Numbered from the stretch's first letter, positions 53,539-62,926 are shown. The stretch is DNA of 64,000 nucleotides from Bacillus sp. RAR_GA_16 (GCF_020165985.1 NZ_JAIUKZ010000009.1:96430-160429), one strand, 5' to 3'. Translations and numbers: made by a program. The notes: generated by a model from the sequence alone, not told the origin.

Positions 53539-54547
53539 ATTTGACGCTTATCTTAGCGACCTTATTGCTAAAAAAGAGCTCCCTGGCGCTGTTCTTCACG
53601 TTCAACACAAAGGGAGCACCGTTTTCCATCGGTCATATGGTGGATTTACCGATTCGAATCATCACCCTCACAACATGAAAACCACAACGCGATTTGACCT
53701 TGCTTCCTTAACAAAAGTAATGGCAACCCTTCCCTCGGTCCTTTGGCTTGTTGATAACACATCTGTTGAACTTGACCACACAATTCAAACGTATATCCCA
53801 GAATTCAAACATTCAAAGGTTACAATTTATCAGGCGCTTACGCATACAACAGGACTCCCAGCCGATCTTACACCACCCGTACAACGGGATGAGAAGCGCG
53901 ATATTTTGAACGAAGTAATGAATGCATCACTTATTCATGAACCAGGAAAAAACGTGAAATATAGTGACCTGGGAATGATTTTACTAGGAAAGGTTATTGA
54001 AAAAGTGAGTGGATTGCCGCTTCAAACTTTTACAGGAAGAACGCTCTATCAACCGTTGGGGTTAACTCATACTACCTTTCATCCTGAGGAGAAACATCAA
54101 ATCGCTTCAACGGAGTGGTATAAAAATCACTACATACAGGGCGAGGTTCACGATGAAAAAGCACTCCACCTTGGCGGAAGCGGTAGTGCCGGGCTCTTTT
54201 CTACTGCGAGTGATGTTGGCAAGTTTGGCTTCTATTTTCTTTACCCAGAAAAGCAAATGGTAATCTCACAAGTTCTCATGAGAAAAGCACGAAATCATGT
54301 TGCTGAGAATCGGGGGCTTGGGTTTGAAGTTTGGAGTGGGAAAGGCGCCACATTATCATGCGGAAGGGGGTGGTCAGAAGGAAGCTTCGGCCACACGGGA
54401 TTTACGGGAACGAGTTTATGGATTGATCCGCATGAAGAACTGATCGTCACCTTTTTAACAAACGTCGTTCAGTATGGGAGAAAACACAACATGAAGCACA
54501 TTCGACCTTATCTGCATTCTTTGATTCACGCTTACTTTACTAATTAA
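53531..54547 (+). CDS. Cytosolic serine hydrolase, beta-lactamase/AmiE-like
   Basis: A 338-residue protein related to AmiE but without a signal peptide. SxxK appears as SLTK (FDLASLTKVM) and the second motif is YSDLG, in which the usual Asn of YxN is replaced (in the secreted AmiE it is YSDLN). HTGFTGT is the third motif. It starts inside murR (8-nt overlap), so it is clearly part of the uptake operon. It may cut peptide or ester from imported muropeptides in the cytosol. The altered YSDLG leaves the activity uncertain. Confidence 0.8.
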   Translation: MAEFDAYLSDLIAKKELPGAVLHVQHKGSTVFHRSYGGFTDSNHHPHNMKTTTRFDLASLTKVMATLPSVLWLVDNTSVELDHTIQTYIPEFKHSKVTIYQALTHTTGLPADLTPPVQRDEKRDILNEVMNASLIHEPGKNVKYSDLGMILLGKVIEKVSGLPLQTFTGRTLYQPLGLTHTTFHPEEKHQIASTEWYKNHYIQGEVHDEKALHLGGSGSAGLFSTASDVGKFGFYFLYPEKQMVISQVLMRKARNHVAENRGLGFEVWSGKGATLSCGRGWSEGSFGHTGFTGTSLWIDPHEELIVTFLTNVVQYGRKHNMKHIRPYLHSLIHAYFTN

Positions 54548-54563
54548 ATGAGGGGGAAACGTT

Positions 54564-55844
54564 ATGAACAAATTGAAAGCGTTTACTTTAACGGGATTTT
54601 TAGCTTTTATCCTAGTATTATCCGCATGTAGCTCTGAAAGTGGAGGGAATTCGGGAGATTCTGAGGCAAGTGAAGACACCGTCACGTTAACGATCGGAAG
54701 CTGGCGAACAGAAGATAAAGCAAGCTACCAAAAAATCATCGACAAATTTAATGAAGAAAATCCGGATATTAACGTTGAATTTAAGCCTTCCAAAAATACA
54801 GAATATAATACGCTTTTGAACACGGCACTTAAAAGTGGGGAAGGACCAGACATCATTCATCTACGCCCTTATACACCAGGGATCGAGCTTGCAGATGCAG
54901 GATATCTTGAGCCACTTGATGATTTAGAAGGACTCGATCAATATCCAGAAGAAACGCTAGCCGCTTCAAAAGGATCGGATGATAAGCAGTACGGTGTGCC
55001 GTTGAATATGAGTACAACACAAATGTTTTACAATAAAAAAATGTTTGAAGAAATGGGTCTTGAAGAACCTCAAACGTGGGATGAATTCATGGCGCTAAAT
55101 GAAAAGATTAAGAAAGAAGGCAAAACACCGATTGCCCTTGGCACAAAAGAAGGCTGGCTCCTCTCATTATCACATGGCATTATTGGGCCTGCTCACTATG
55201 GCGGAAATGAATTTGTTGATCAAATTACAGCTGGGGAGACCGATTTTACAAGCGACGAATTCCAGAGCTCGATTGACGCAATGGATGAACTGAAACAGTT
55301 TTTCCCTGAAAACTATGAAGGACTTGGCATGGAAGATATCCGGACGATGTTCTTTACAGGTGACGCCGCGATGTTCCCGCTTGGAAGCTGGGAAATTGAA
55401 GTGCTACGTGAAATGAATCCAGACCTTGAGCTTGGCTTCTTCCCAATGCCATCTGCCGTTGGAAAAGAGCCAACGATTACAACATGGGTGGATGGATCTT
55501 ATGCAATCAATGCAAGCTCAGAGCACAAAGATGCTGCGAAGAAATTTCTTCAGTTCATGACAACGAAAGAGTTTGGCACGATGTTCACAGAAGAATTTAA
55601 AATGATTAGCGCAATTCCAGGAGTTGAATCGGAAGATGAGCTTGTGAATGCACTAGGAAAAGCAGCAGAAGAGCAATCGACACCTTATATGATGCTCGTT
55701 CACTTTGCCGGCGGAAATCCGTCTACGAAAGCGACGATTGAAACGGAACTTCAAGGCATGTACCTTGGTGAACGTACGCCGGAGGAAGTCGCGAAGGCGG
55801 TTCAAGAAAGTGCGCAGTCCTGGTATGAGCCACTACAGAAATAA
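54564..55844 (+). CDS. Sugar ABC transporter substrate-binding lipoprotein (muropeptide operon)
   Basis: A 426-residue family 1 binding protein. Signal peptide ends in the lipobox LSAC. The N-terminal lobe has LTIGSWRTEDKASYQKIID, then YGVPLNMSTTQMFYNKKMF; these are typical of MalE/UgpB-like proteins. It lies in the MurNAc operon with two permeases and a sugar kinase, so it probably binds MurNAc, GlcNAc or their disaccharide (inference). No ATPase gene is present. Resembles but is clearly distinct from the binding protein at 5483. Confidence 0.87.
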   Translation: MNKLKAFTLTGFLAFILVLSACSSESGGNSGDSEASEDTVTLTIGSWRTEDKASYQKIIDKFNEENPDINVEFKPSKNTEYNTLLNTALKSGEGPDIIHLRPYTPGIELADAGYLEPLDDLEGLDQYPEETLAASKGSDDKQYGVPLNMSTTQMFYNKKMFEEMGLEEPQTWDEFMALNEKIKKEGKTPIALGTKEGWLLSLSHGIIGPAHYGGNEFVDQITAGETDFTSDEFQSSIDAMDELKQFFPENYEGLGMEDIRTMFFTGDAAMFPLGSWEIEVLREMNPDLELGFFPMPSAVGKEPTITTWVDGSYAINASSEHKDAAKKFLQFMTTKEFGTMFTEEFKMISAIPGVESEDELVNALGKAAEEQSTPYMMLVHFAGGNPSTKATIETELQGMYLGERTPEEVAKAVQESAQSWYEPLQK

Positions 55845-55856
55845 GGGGCGTAGAGT

Positions 55857-56813
55857 ATGAAACCAGCAACGAATTCAAATGTAGTCGTGAAAACGAAGAA
55901 GGAGAGGAACTGGAAAAGGTGGACCATCCACCTTTTTCCTATTCCTGCTCTATTGATTTATGGGCTCTTCATTGTTTATCCATTATTTGCAGCCCTAACG
56001 TACAGTTTCTTTGACTGGAAAGGGATTGTGCGCGGTGAATTTGTTGGATTAAAGAACTTTAAAGATCTCTTTACACTCGAGCCTTTTTCAAGTCTTTTTT
56101 GGGGAGCGTTTGGTCACAATGTCCTTTATTTCGTGCTACAAATGATTTTTCAGAACGGGCTTGCCTTTATTCTGGCTTATATTATTTATAAAAAAGTGAA
56201 AGGTTCAGAGTTTCTTAAAATTGCTTATTTCCTGCCAAGGCTTTTATCCGTAATCGTTGTCGGATTTTTATGGAAGCTGATTTTAAATCCAAACTATGGT
56301 GCTCTCAATGTCATTCTTGAAAAGCTAGGGTTGGAGCAGCTCCAAAAAGCGTGGCTTGGTGATCCAGATACAGCGCTGATTTCGATTATTCTCGTCAACT
56401 GCTGGTATGGGATCGGATTCGGCGTGCTGATTTTTCTTGCTGGTCTTCAATCGATTCCAAAGGAACTGTTTGAAGCAGGTAAGCTCGACGGTGCAGACGG
56501 TCTTTCAATGATCCGAAAAATTGTTCTTCCGCTAATGGTTCCTTCCTTTATGATTATGACGGTGCTTACGTTTATTCAATCGTTTGAGGCATTCGAACTT
56601 GTCTATGCGATGCAGGGATCGCAGGGAGAGCCTTATCATTCGACAGATACGCTCGCGATTTACTTTTATCGTCTTGCCTTTGGTGGTTCTGCTGGAGGAT
56701 CGACAACGGCAGTCGGACTAGGATCAGCGCTTGCAGTTGTGCTCTTTCTCTTTATTTCATTCTTTACCGCGCTTTATTTACGCTACATGCAGAAAAAACA
56801 AGTGGACATGTAA
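55857..56813 (+). CDS. Sugar ABC transporter permease (MalF/UgpA type), muropeptide operon
   Basis: A 318-residue permease with six helices. EAA loop: ELFEAGKLDGADGLSMIRKI. It is 13 nt after the binding protein with GGGGCGTAGAGT upstream. It forms the translocation pore with the next gene. Confidence 0.88.
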   Translation: MKPATNSNVVVKTKKERNWKRWTIHLFPIPALLIYGLFIVYPLFAALTYSFFDWKGIVRGEFVGLKNFKDLFTLEPFSSLFWGAFGHNVLYFVLQMIFQNGLAFILAYIIYKKVKGSEFLKIAYFLPRLLSVIVVGFLWKLILNPNYGALNVILEKLGLEQLQKAWLGDPDTALISIILVNCWYGIGFGVLIFLAGLQSIPKELFEAGKLDGADGLSMIRKIVLPLMVPSFMIMTVLTFIQSFEAFELVYAMQGSQGEPYHSTDTLAIYFYRLAFGGSAGGSTTAVGLGSALAVVLFLFISFFTALYLRYMQKKQVDM

Positions 56814-56825
56814 GGAGGCGAACCG

Positions 56826-57650
56826 ATGAACCACACAATTTGGACGAGACCGTTTTACTATGTATTTGCTTTTCTCATCGCATCAATTAGCATCTATCCG
56901 ATTCTCTTAATGATTCTTTCCTCATTTAAGACGAGCGCTGAGATTTTCACAAGTCCACTTTCCTTGCCGAAGACGTTTAACCTTGATACGTACCGGAACT
57001 TACTTGAGATAATTCCGTTTACAACGTATTTTATGAACAGCGTTTTTGTGAGTGTTGTATCTGTGTTACTCATTCTGATTACATCTTCACTCGCTGCTTT
57101 CTACATTGCGCGCTTCACGTTTGTATGGAATAACGTCATTTTCTTTTTCTTTTTAATGGGAATGATGCTTCCAATCAAACTAGGGATCGTACCACTGTTT
57201 ATCTTAATGAAAGATTTGAATCTATTAAACTCACTATGGTCACTGATTTTTATGTATGTGGCGACAGGAATTCCGCTCTCAATTCTTATTCTGACCGGGT
57301 TCTTCAGAACGATGCCACGGGAGCTTGAAGAAGCCGCACGCATTGATGGAGCAGGAAACCTGCGTATTTTATGGAATGTCGTTCTTCCTCTCATGCGTCC
57401 TGCACTTGGAACAGTAATGATTATTCAGTTTATCCAGTCATGGAACGACTTCTTTTTCCCGCTCATTTTTATAACGGATGACCTGAAAAAGACGATTCCA
57501 GTTGGCATGCTTTCCTTATTCGGAGAATACTCTGCAGACTGGGGAGCGCTTTTTGCCGGATTGACGCTCGCCTCCTTGCCAATGATTGTGCTCTTCTTCA
57601 TCGCTTCGAAACAATTTATGGAGGGGCTGACGCAAGGTGCCATTAAATAA
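56826..57650 (+). CDS. Sugar ABC transporter permease (MalG/UgpE type), muropeptide operon
   Basis: A 274-residue permease with about six helices; EAA loop reads ELEEAARIDGAGNLRILWNV. It ends MEGLTQGAIK, typical of the group. AAGGAGG precedes ATG. Overlaps the kinase gene by 14 nt. Confidence 0.9.
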   Translation: MNHTIWTRPFYYVFAFLIASISIYPILLMILSSFKTSAEIFTSPLSLPKTFNLDTYRNLLEIIPFTTYFMNSVFVSVVSVLLILITSSLAAFYIARFTFVWNNVIFFFFLMGMMLPIKLGIVPLFILMKDLNLLNSLWSLIFMYVATGIPLSILILTGFFRTMPRELEEAARIDGAGNLRILWNVVLPLMRPALGTVMIIQFIQSWNDFFFPLIFITDDLKKTIPVGMLSLFGEYSADWGALFAGLTLASLPMIVLFFIASKQFMEGLTQGAIK

Positions 57651-58602
57651 AAAGGTGTTTATCGGCATAGACGGGGGTGGCACGAAGACGGTTGGACTCA
57701 TTTGCAATGAGAATGGGGTCATCCTTTCAAAAAGTGTAGCCGGGTCTACAAATGTAAAATCGCGGCCGGAAGAAGAAGTGAGGTCAGCGATTCATCACGT
57801 GATGTCGGAATTAATGCTAGGCGTAAAAGAAGGCGAGCTTAGTGGCGTTTTTGTTTCAACTGCGGGTGGCGATCGAGAAGAAGATCAGCTGCGCTGGAAG
57901 AAGTGGTTGACGGAGGTCCTGCCAGGTTTTACAGGAGGACTTGAGGTTCGAAATGATGCCTATGGCGCGATGGCAAGCGGGACCTTTTCCATGGAGGGAA
58001 CCGTTTTGATTGCTGGAACAGGTTCGATTGCTTATGCGTTAGACACTAACGGTTCAAGACGTGCTGGTGGCTGGGGCTATTTGTTTGGTGATGAAGGAAG
58101 CGGCTACGATATTGGTCAGCATGCCCTTCGGACCGTTGCGATGATGCATGACGGGAGGGCGAACGTAGATGAAGCTTTTTGTAGAGAAGTCCTATCCTTC
58201 TTAACGTTAAAAAGTGCTCCCGACATGATTACGGCCATTTATGAAGATCCATATGCGCGTATGAAAATCGCTTCGGTAGCAGAGGTAGTGATCGGCCTAG
58301 CAGAGAATCAAAATCAGACTGCTCTTGGCCTCGTTCAGCACGCTTTTCAAAAGTTGAGGGGATTAATTGATGCCATTGAGGTCCAGAGTGGAAGGCTTGT
58401 CGTTTGTGGAGGATTGATGCAGTCGCCTTTTTTCCGTGAGGGGTTTCTTGAGGAAGTGAAGAAAAGTGGCAGCAACGTGTTTTTTCCGACCTTATCACCA
58501 GCAGTAGGCGCTTGTATTTGTGCATTGATTCTTAACGGAGAGCCGATCACGGAAGAACGAAAAGCAAATCTACTGTCGTCTTATCATGTCATGAGCGGCT
58601 AG
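57637..58602 (+). CDS. murK: BadF/BadG-family sugar kinase, probably MurNAc/GlcNAc kinase (MurK-like)
   Basis: A 321-residue ASKHA kinase. The phosphate-1 loop IGIDGGGTKTVGLI opens the protein, AGTGSIAYALDTNGS is the phosphate-2 loop, and RAGGWGYLFGDEGSGYDIG is conserved in GlcNAc kinases. In Clostridium acetobutylicum MurK phosphorylates MurNAc and GlcNAc at O6 (established). ABC uptake delivers unphosphorylated sugar, so a kinase is needed and this gene fills the gap. It starts at GTG inside the permease gene. GlcNAc alone is an alternative substrate. Confidence 0.83.
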   Translation: MPLNKKVFIGIDGGGTKTVGLICNENGVILSKSVAGSTNVKSRPEEEVRSAIHHVMSELMLGVKEGELSGVFVSTAGGDREEDQLRWKKWLTEVLPGFTGGLEVRNDAYGAMASGTFSMEGTVLIAGTGSIAYALDTNGSRRAGGWGYLFGDEGSGYDIGQHALRTVAMMHDGRANVDEAFCREVLSFLTLKSAPDMITAIYEDPYARMKIASVAEVVIGLAENQNQTALGLVQHAFQKLRGLIDAIEVQSGRLVVCGGLMQSPFFREGFLEEVKKSGSNVFFPTLSPAVGACICALILNGEPITEERKANLLSSYHVMSG

Positions 58603-58617
58603 CGAGGAGAGATAAAA

Positions 58618-59517
58618 ATGAGTGATGAAAAAAAAGCAAAGACGGAAATGAGAAATGCGAAATCAGAGAATCTTCATCAGTTTTCAACGCTTCAGATCAT
58701 TGAGCTGATGAATGAAGAAGATGCGACCGTTGCTGGCATTGTGAAAACCGCTCTTCCTGAGATTGAGAAGGTAATCGATGAGGTTGTGAGCGTGATGAGA
58801 AATGGAGGAAGGCTCTTTTATTTCGGGGCGGGGACAAGCGGACGACTCGGTGTTTTAGATGCATCCGAGTGCCCGCCTACTTTCGGAGTAGCGGCAGATC
58901 TCGTAAATGGAGTCATAGCAGGAGGAGACCGAGCACTTCGATATCCCATTGAAGGAGCGGAAGACCGTCGGGAACTTGGGGCTGAAGATGTGCGGAAACA
59001 CGTGAGTGAGCGTGATATGGTGATTGGTCTTGCTTCAAGTGGAAGAACGCCATACGTGCTTGGTGCGATGGAAGCGGCGAATGAAATGGGCGCAAAGACG
59101 GCAGGGATTTCCTGCAATACGAATGCTCCGCTATCGAAAATTGTTACATATGCGATTGAATTACCGGTCGGACCAGAAGTGGTAACAGGATCGACAAGGT
59201 TAAAAGCGGGAACAGCTCAGAAGATGGTGTTAAATATGATTACGACTACCTCCATGGTGAAGCTTGGAAAGGTGTATCGGAATTTAATGGTCAATGTTCA
59301 GGCATCGAATGAAAAGCTGCGGAAGCGCACGGTTTCGATTATTCGGGAGTTGACGGGAGTTAGTGAGGGGGAAGCCGCGCGTTATAGTGCACAGGCGGAA
59401 GGTGATGCGCGGGTAGCGGTGTTGATGGTGTTGTTGAAGGTGGATGCGGAGGGAGCAAAGCAGATGTTAGAGGAGAAGGGTGGGGATTTTGTGGCTGTGA
59501 TGGAGGAGTTAAATTAA
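58618..59517 (+). CDS. murQ: N-acetylmuramic acid 6-phosphate etherase, second copy
   Basis: A 299-residue second MurQ. It keeps FGAGTSGRLGVLDASECPP and GPEVVTGSTRLKAGTAQK, so it is likely active. Outside these blocks it differs clearly from the first copy, which suggests an old duplication or separate acquisition rather than a recent one. It ends the operon directly after the kinase (16-nt gap), which suggests it serves the ABC/kinase branch. Confidence 0.92.
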   Translation: MSDEKKAKTEMRNAKSENLHQFSTLQIIELMNEEDATVAGIVKTALPEIEKVIDEVVSVMRNGGRLFYFGAGTSGRLGVLDASECPPTFGVAADLVNGVIAGGDRALRYPIEGAEDRRELGAEDVRKHVSERDMVIGLASSGRTPYVLGAMEAANEMGAKTAGISCNTNAPLSKIVTYAIELPVGPEVVTGSTRLKAGTAQKMVLNMITTTSMVKLGKVYRNLMVNVQASNEKLRKRTVSIIRELTGVSEGEAARYSAQAEGDARVAVLMVLLKVDAEGAKQMLEEKGGDFVAVMEELN

Positions 59518-59534
59518 GAAATAAAAAAATTTGT

Positions 59535-59577
59535 AGGAGGCTCATCCGATTTAGAGCCTTCTAGTGGAGTTTTTTTA
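59535..59577 (+). terminator. Terminator of the MurNAc operon
   Basis: AGGAGGCTC pairs with GAGCCTTCT (G-U allowed), then AGTGGAG and seven T. The T tract is somewhat distant. Confidence 0.5.
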
Positions 59578-59611
59578 AACTATTAGACAACTAAAAATTC
59601 TGAAAATTAAT

Positions 59612-59640
59612 TTGACAATGAAATGAGTAAATGATATCTT
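59612..59640 (+). promoter_or_regulatory. Promoter of the lasso peptide cluster
   Basis: Perfect TTGACA (59612-59617), a 17-nt spacer and TATCTT (59635-59640), about 150 nt before the cyclase. Confidence 0.65.
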
Positions 59641-59793
59641 AAAATCAAATATGTTCTTTATATGAAACGATTTTCGAGCCGATTGATGATTTTATAGTCA
59701 AGGTTAATTGAATTCTTAAGTTAACGCTTCTTTATGCAATATCGTTCTTTAAAAAGAACGGAAATCAAGCTATTAATGTATAGGAGGCTACAT

Positions 59794-61723
59794 ATGAGTG
59801 CCATTACTGGAATTTATCATACTGACAATCAGCCTCTTTCCGCGGATCATAACAAATTACTAATGAATGGGCTAAATAAATTTCCAGCAAATCTAAGTGA
59901 CAGTTGGGAAGATGAAGATGTTTTTCTGGGATGTCATGCGCAATGGATAACGCCAGAATCATTGAATGAGAAACTTCCATACGTTGATTATGAACGACAA
60001 ATGGTGATTACAGCTGACGCTATAATAGATAATAGAGAAGAGGTCTTGAACAAACTTCAGATTGATAAAGTTGATGGATTAGCTCTTCCTGATAGCAGAT
60101 TAATTTTGCTTGCGTATTCAAGGTGGGGAGAAAAAGTAGTGGAAATTCTAGTTGGAGAATTCGCCTTTGTGATTTGGGATAAAAAAAACAAAAAACTTTT
60201 TGGAGCAAGAGATTTTTCTGGTTCACGTACGCTTTATTTTTATAAAAACAAACAAAAATTTGCGTTTTGTACAACTATGGAATCTCTCTTAAAATTGCCT
60301 TATGTGAAAAATGCTATTAATGAGTCATGGTTTGCTGAATATTTAGCAATACCTGGAATGAATGAAGTGGTAGATACATCATTAACTCCTTTTAAGGATA
60401 TAGAACAGCTACCTCCTTCTCATAGTTTTATAGTTAGTAATGGTGAGCTTTCAATATCAAGATATTGTTGGTTAACAAATCAACCAATGCTGAAGTTAAA
60501 AACAAATCAAGAATACGAAGAAGCATTTCGTGATGTATTTAAGGAGGCAGTTTCTACAAAATTACGCACGCATAGAGAAGTTGGAGGGCATTTAAGTGGT
60601 GGGCTCGATTCAGGGGCTGTCGTTAGCTTTGCTGCAAAAGAACTGAGAAATGAGAAAAAAACCTTACATACTTTTAGCTATATACCACCAAAAGATTTTG
60701 AAGATTGGACTCCAAGAAATAGGCTTGCTAATGAGGAGCCATACATAAAATCAACTGTTAATTATGTTGGGAATATTAAGGATCATTATTTAGATTTCAA
60801 TGACGTTGATCCAATCGAAGAAATTTCCGATTGGATTGAGATGATGGAGATGCCCTATAAATTTTTTGCGAATTCTAATTGGATAAAGGGTATCTATAAG
60901 GCTGCAAATAACCATAATATTGGAGTTCTTTTAAATGGCGGAAGAGGAAACCTTAGCATATCATGGGGAATCGGCATTAAACTATTATGCAACCTTGCTT
61001 AAAAAATTCAAATGGTTTCAGCTATATAATGAGCTTAATTGCTACAGTGAAAATATGGGTGGTAATAGATTTAGGTTATTACCAACGTTAGGAAAGATAG
61101 CTTTTCCGAAATTTAACAAAGAAATTCCACATAAATTTCCGCAAATAGTAAATCAAGATTTGGCTAAAAAGACAGGTGTATATGAAAAATTAGAACATTA
61201 TGGTGTTAAAATAGAAAGTTCTAGTTTTGGTAATGATTTATACGAAGCAAGAAAAAGACATTTTGAAGAAGTTTTTTCATGGAATGCAACTGGAACGTTA
61301 GGAACAAAGCTTTCATTAAAATACTCTTTATGGAAGAGAGATCCTACAAATGATATTCGGGTAATACGTTTTTGTTTATCGTTACCAGAAGAACAGTATG
61401 TTCAAAATGGGATGGATAGAGCATTAATTAGACGTTCAACGAGAAATTATCTTCCTGATTATGTTAGATTAAATCAAAAAATTAGAGGTGCACAGGGAGT
61501 GGACTACATTCATAGACTAGCTCCTGATTGGAAGAGGTTTATGTCAATTGTTCAAAAATTAGCTCATGATGAAGTTCTTTCGAATTTAATAGATATGGAT
61601 GTGTTGAAAAAAGCTATAACTAAGATAGAGAAAGATCCAAAACCAGAGTATTCATTAGATCCAGACTTTTGGATTATTATTAGAAGTTTAATAATACATC
61701 AATTTATTAAAAGTTTGGCTTGA
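59794..61723 (+). pseudogene. Lasso peptide macrolactam cyclase (asparagine synthetase homologue), frameshifted
   Basis: Two frames join into a cyclase of about 642 residues. The first (59794 to ~60968) has an AsnB-like N-terminal domain that opens MSAITGIYH, with Ser instead of Cys2, as is usual in lasso cyclases. It also has the ATP-binding motif HLSGGLDSGAVVSF and NGGRGNLSISWG. The second (from ~60969, ending 61723) continues SALNYYATLLKKFKW and the rest of the synthetase domain. The break lies at GGGGAATCGG (60965-60974). Removing one A gives SWGSALNYY, the form expected in this family. It adenylates the acceptor side chain and closes the ring. AGGAGG precedes ATG 59794. Confidence 0.83.
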
Positions 61724-61737
61724 AAGGGGGTGAAAAT

Positions 61738-61893
61738 ATGTTAAGTAATGAAAAACAAATGTGGAAAAAACCGGTTTTAGAAATACTTACTGTAGATAAA
61801 ACAATGGCTAGTGGTGCTTGGGGTGAATTTGATGAAGGTTATAACGAAAACCTACCTCATGACGGACAGACTGGTTATCATCATGTATCCTAA
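61738..61893 (+). CDS. Lasso peptide precursor
   Basis: A 51-residue precursor after AAGGGGGTGA. The leader (1-23) has WKKPVLEILTVDKTM, matching the lasso leader pattern with a Pro-x-Leu block for RRE binding and Thr at the penultimate position. The predicted core (24-51) begins ASGAWGEFDEGY and ends GYHHVS. Ala1 would be joined to Asp9 (or Glu7) to form a 9- or 7-residue ring. The C-terminal Ser and the kinase gene next door suggest phosphorylation of that Ser, as in paeninodin. The core sequence is not one I recognise. Confidence 0.85.
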   Translation: MLSNEKQMWKKPVLEILTVDKTMASGAWGEFDEGYNENLPHDGQTGYHHVS

Positions 61894-61985
61894 TTTAATA
61901 TGAAATTTTTGAATCGATGCCCTTATACGACCTTAATGAGTATAGGGGCATTATCCCCATTTATAATGTAAACGGAGTGAGGTTG

Positions 61986-62921
61986 ATGTCAACAGCAATT
62001 AGTACTTCTGTTTATTATGCATTCGGCCAACGAATAGTGAGTGATATTTTCTTTCCAGAACTTGAAAGTCATTTTGAAGGTACTCATAGTGATTACGATG
62101 TGATCATTAGGAAAGGTGATCTTTCTTCCACATGGGCAAAAATATCTTCACAGGGTAAGAAATATGTCGTTTCTGAAGATGCTGTTATGTTCAATGTACC
62201 AGACATTTCTATTTTTTCAATTCAAGAAGGTAAAAACATAACCTATTCTCCAGGTATTAACTTTGATGAAGATGTTGTTCGATTATATATTTTAGGAACT
62301 TGTATGGGAGTTTTATTGATGCAAAATAGAATTCTTCCATTACACGGTAGCGCAATTGCTATAGATGGAAAAGCTTATGCCATTATTGGAGATTCAGGGG
62401 CTGGGAAGTCTACCTTAGCATCAATGTTTTTGCAAAATGGCTATCATCTTTTAACAGATGATGTCATTGCTTTATCATTTGATAATAACAAAACAGTTCC
62501 CGAAGTCACTCCTTCTTACCCACAACAGAAACTTTGGGAGAACAGCTTGAATATATTTGGTAAAAAAACTACAGACTACCGTTCGATATATGGAAGGGAA
62601 AATAAATATAGTATTCCTGTAAATGCAGAATTTTTTAAAGAACCTTTGGTCTTAGGAGGAATTTTTGAACTAGTAAAAAACAAAGAGGTAGATAATGTAC
62701 AAATTAAGGAAATTAGTAAATTAGAGAAATTCAAAACTATTTTCACTCATACGTACCGCAATTTTTTTCTCGCTCACCTCGGATTACTAGAATGGCATTT
62801 TGAGACCTCGGCCTCTATTTTAAAAGAAATTAAAATGTATCAATTAAGACGCCCATTATTAGATAATTCTGCTCCACAGCTTCAATCTACAATTTTAAAA
62901 ATATTAAGAGAAGGTGAATAA
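61986..62921 (+). CDS. HPr-kinase-like lasso peptide tailoring kinase
   Basis: A 311-residue kinase. The Walker A loop GDSGAGKSTLA (about residues 137-147) and TDDVIAL after it are the HprK P-loop region, while the usual N-terminal HprK domain is replaced by a different one. This architecture is that of PadeK/ThcoK, which phosphorylates the C-terminal Ser of the precursor (established for paeninodin-type clusters). I choose ATG 61986, after GGAGTGAGG; a start at 61917 would add 23 residues with no ribosome site. Confidence 0.87.
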   Translation: MSTAISTSVYYAFGQRIVSDIFFPELESHFEGTHSDYDVIIRKGDLSSTWAKISSQGKKYVVSEDAVMFNVPDISIFSIQEGKNITYSPGINFDEDVVRLYILGTCMGVLLMQNRILPLHGSAIAIDGKAYAIIGDSGAGKSTLASMFLQNGYHLLTDDVIALSFDNNKTVPEVTPSYPQQKLWENSLNIFGKKTTDYRSIYGRENKYSIPVNAEFFKEPLVLGGIFELVKNKEVDNVQIKEISKLEKFKTIFTHTYRNFFLAHLGLLEWHFETSASILKEIKMYQLRRPLLDNSAPQLQSTILKILREGE

Positions 62922-62926
62922 TAAAT

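Noticed and set aside
59794..61723. The gene as a true asparagine synthetase
   Set aside because: Cys2 is replaced by Ser, it lies directly before a lasso precursor and RRE/B2 genes, and its C-terminal half fits lasso cyclases better.
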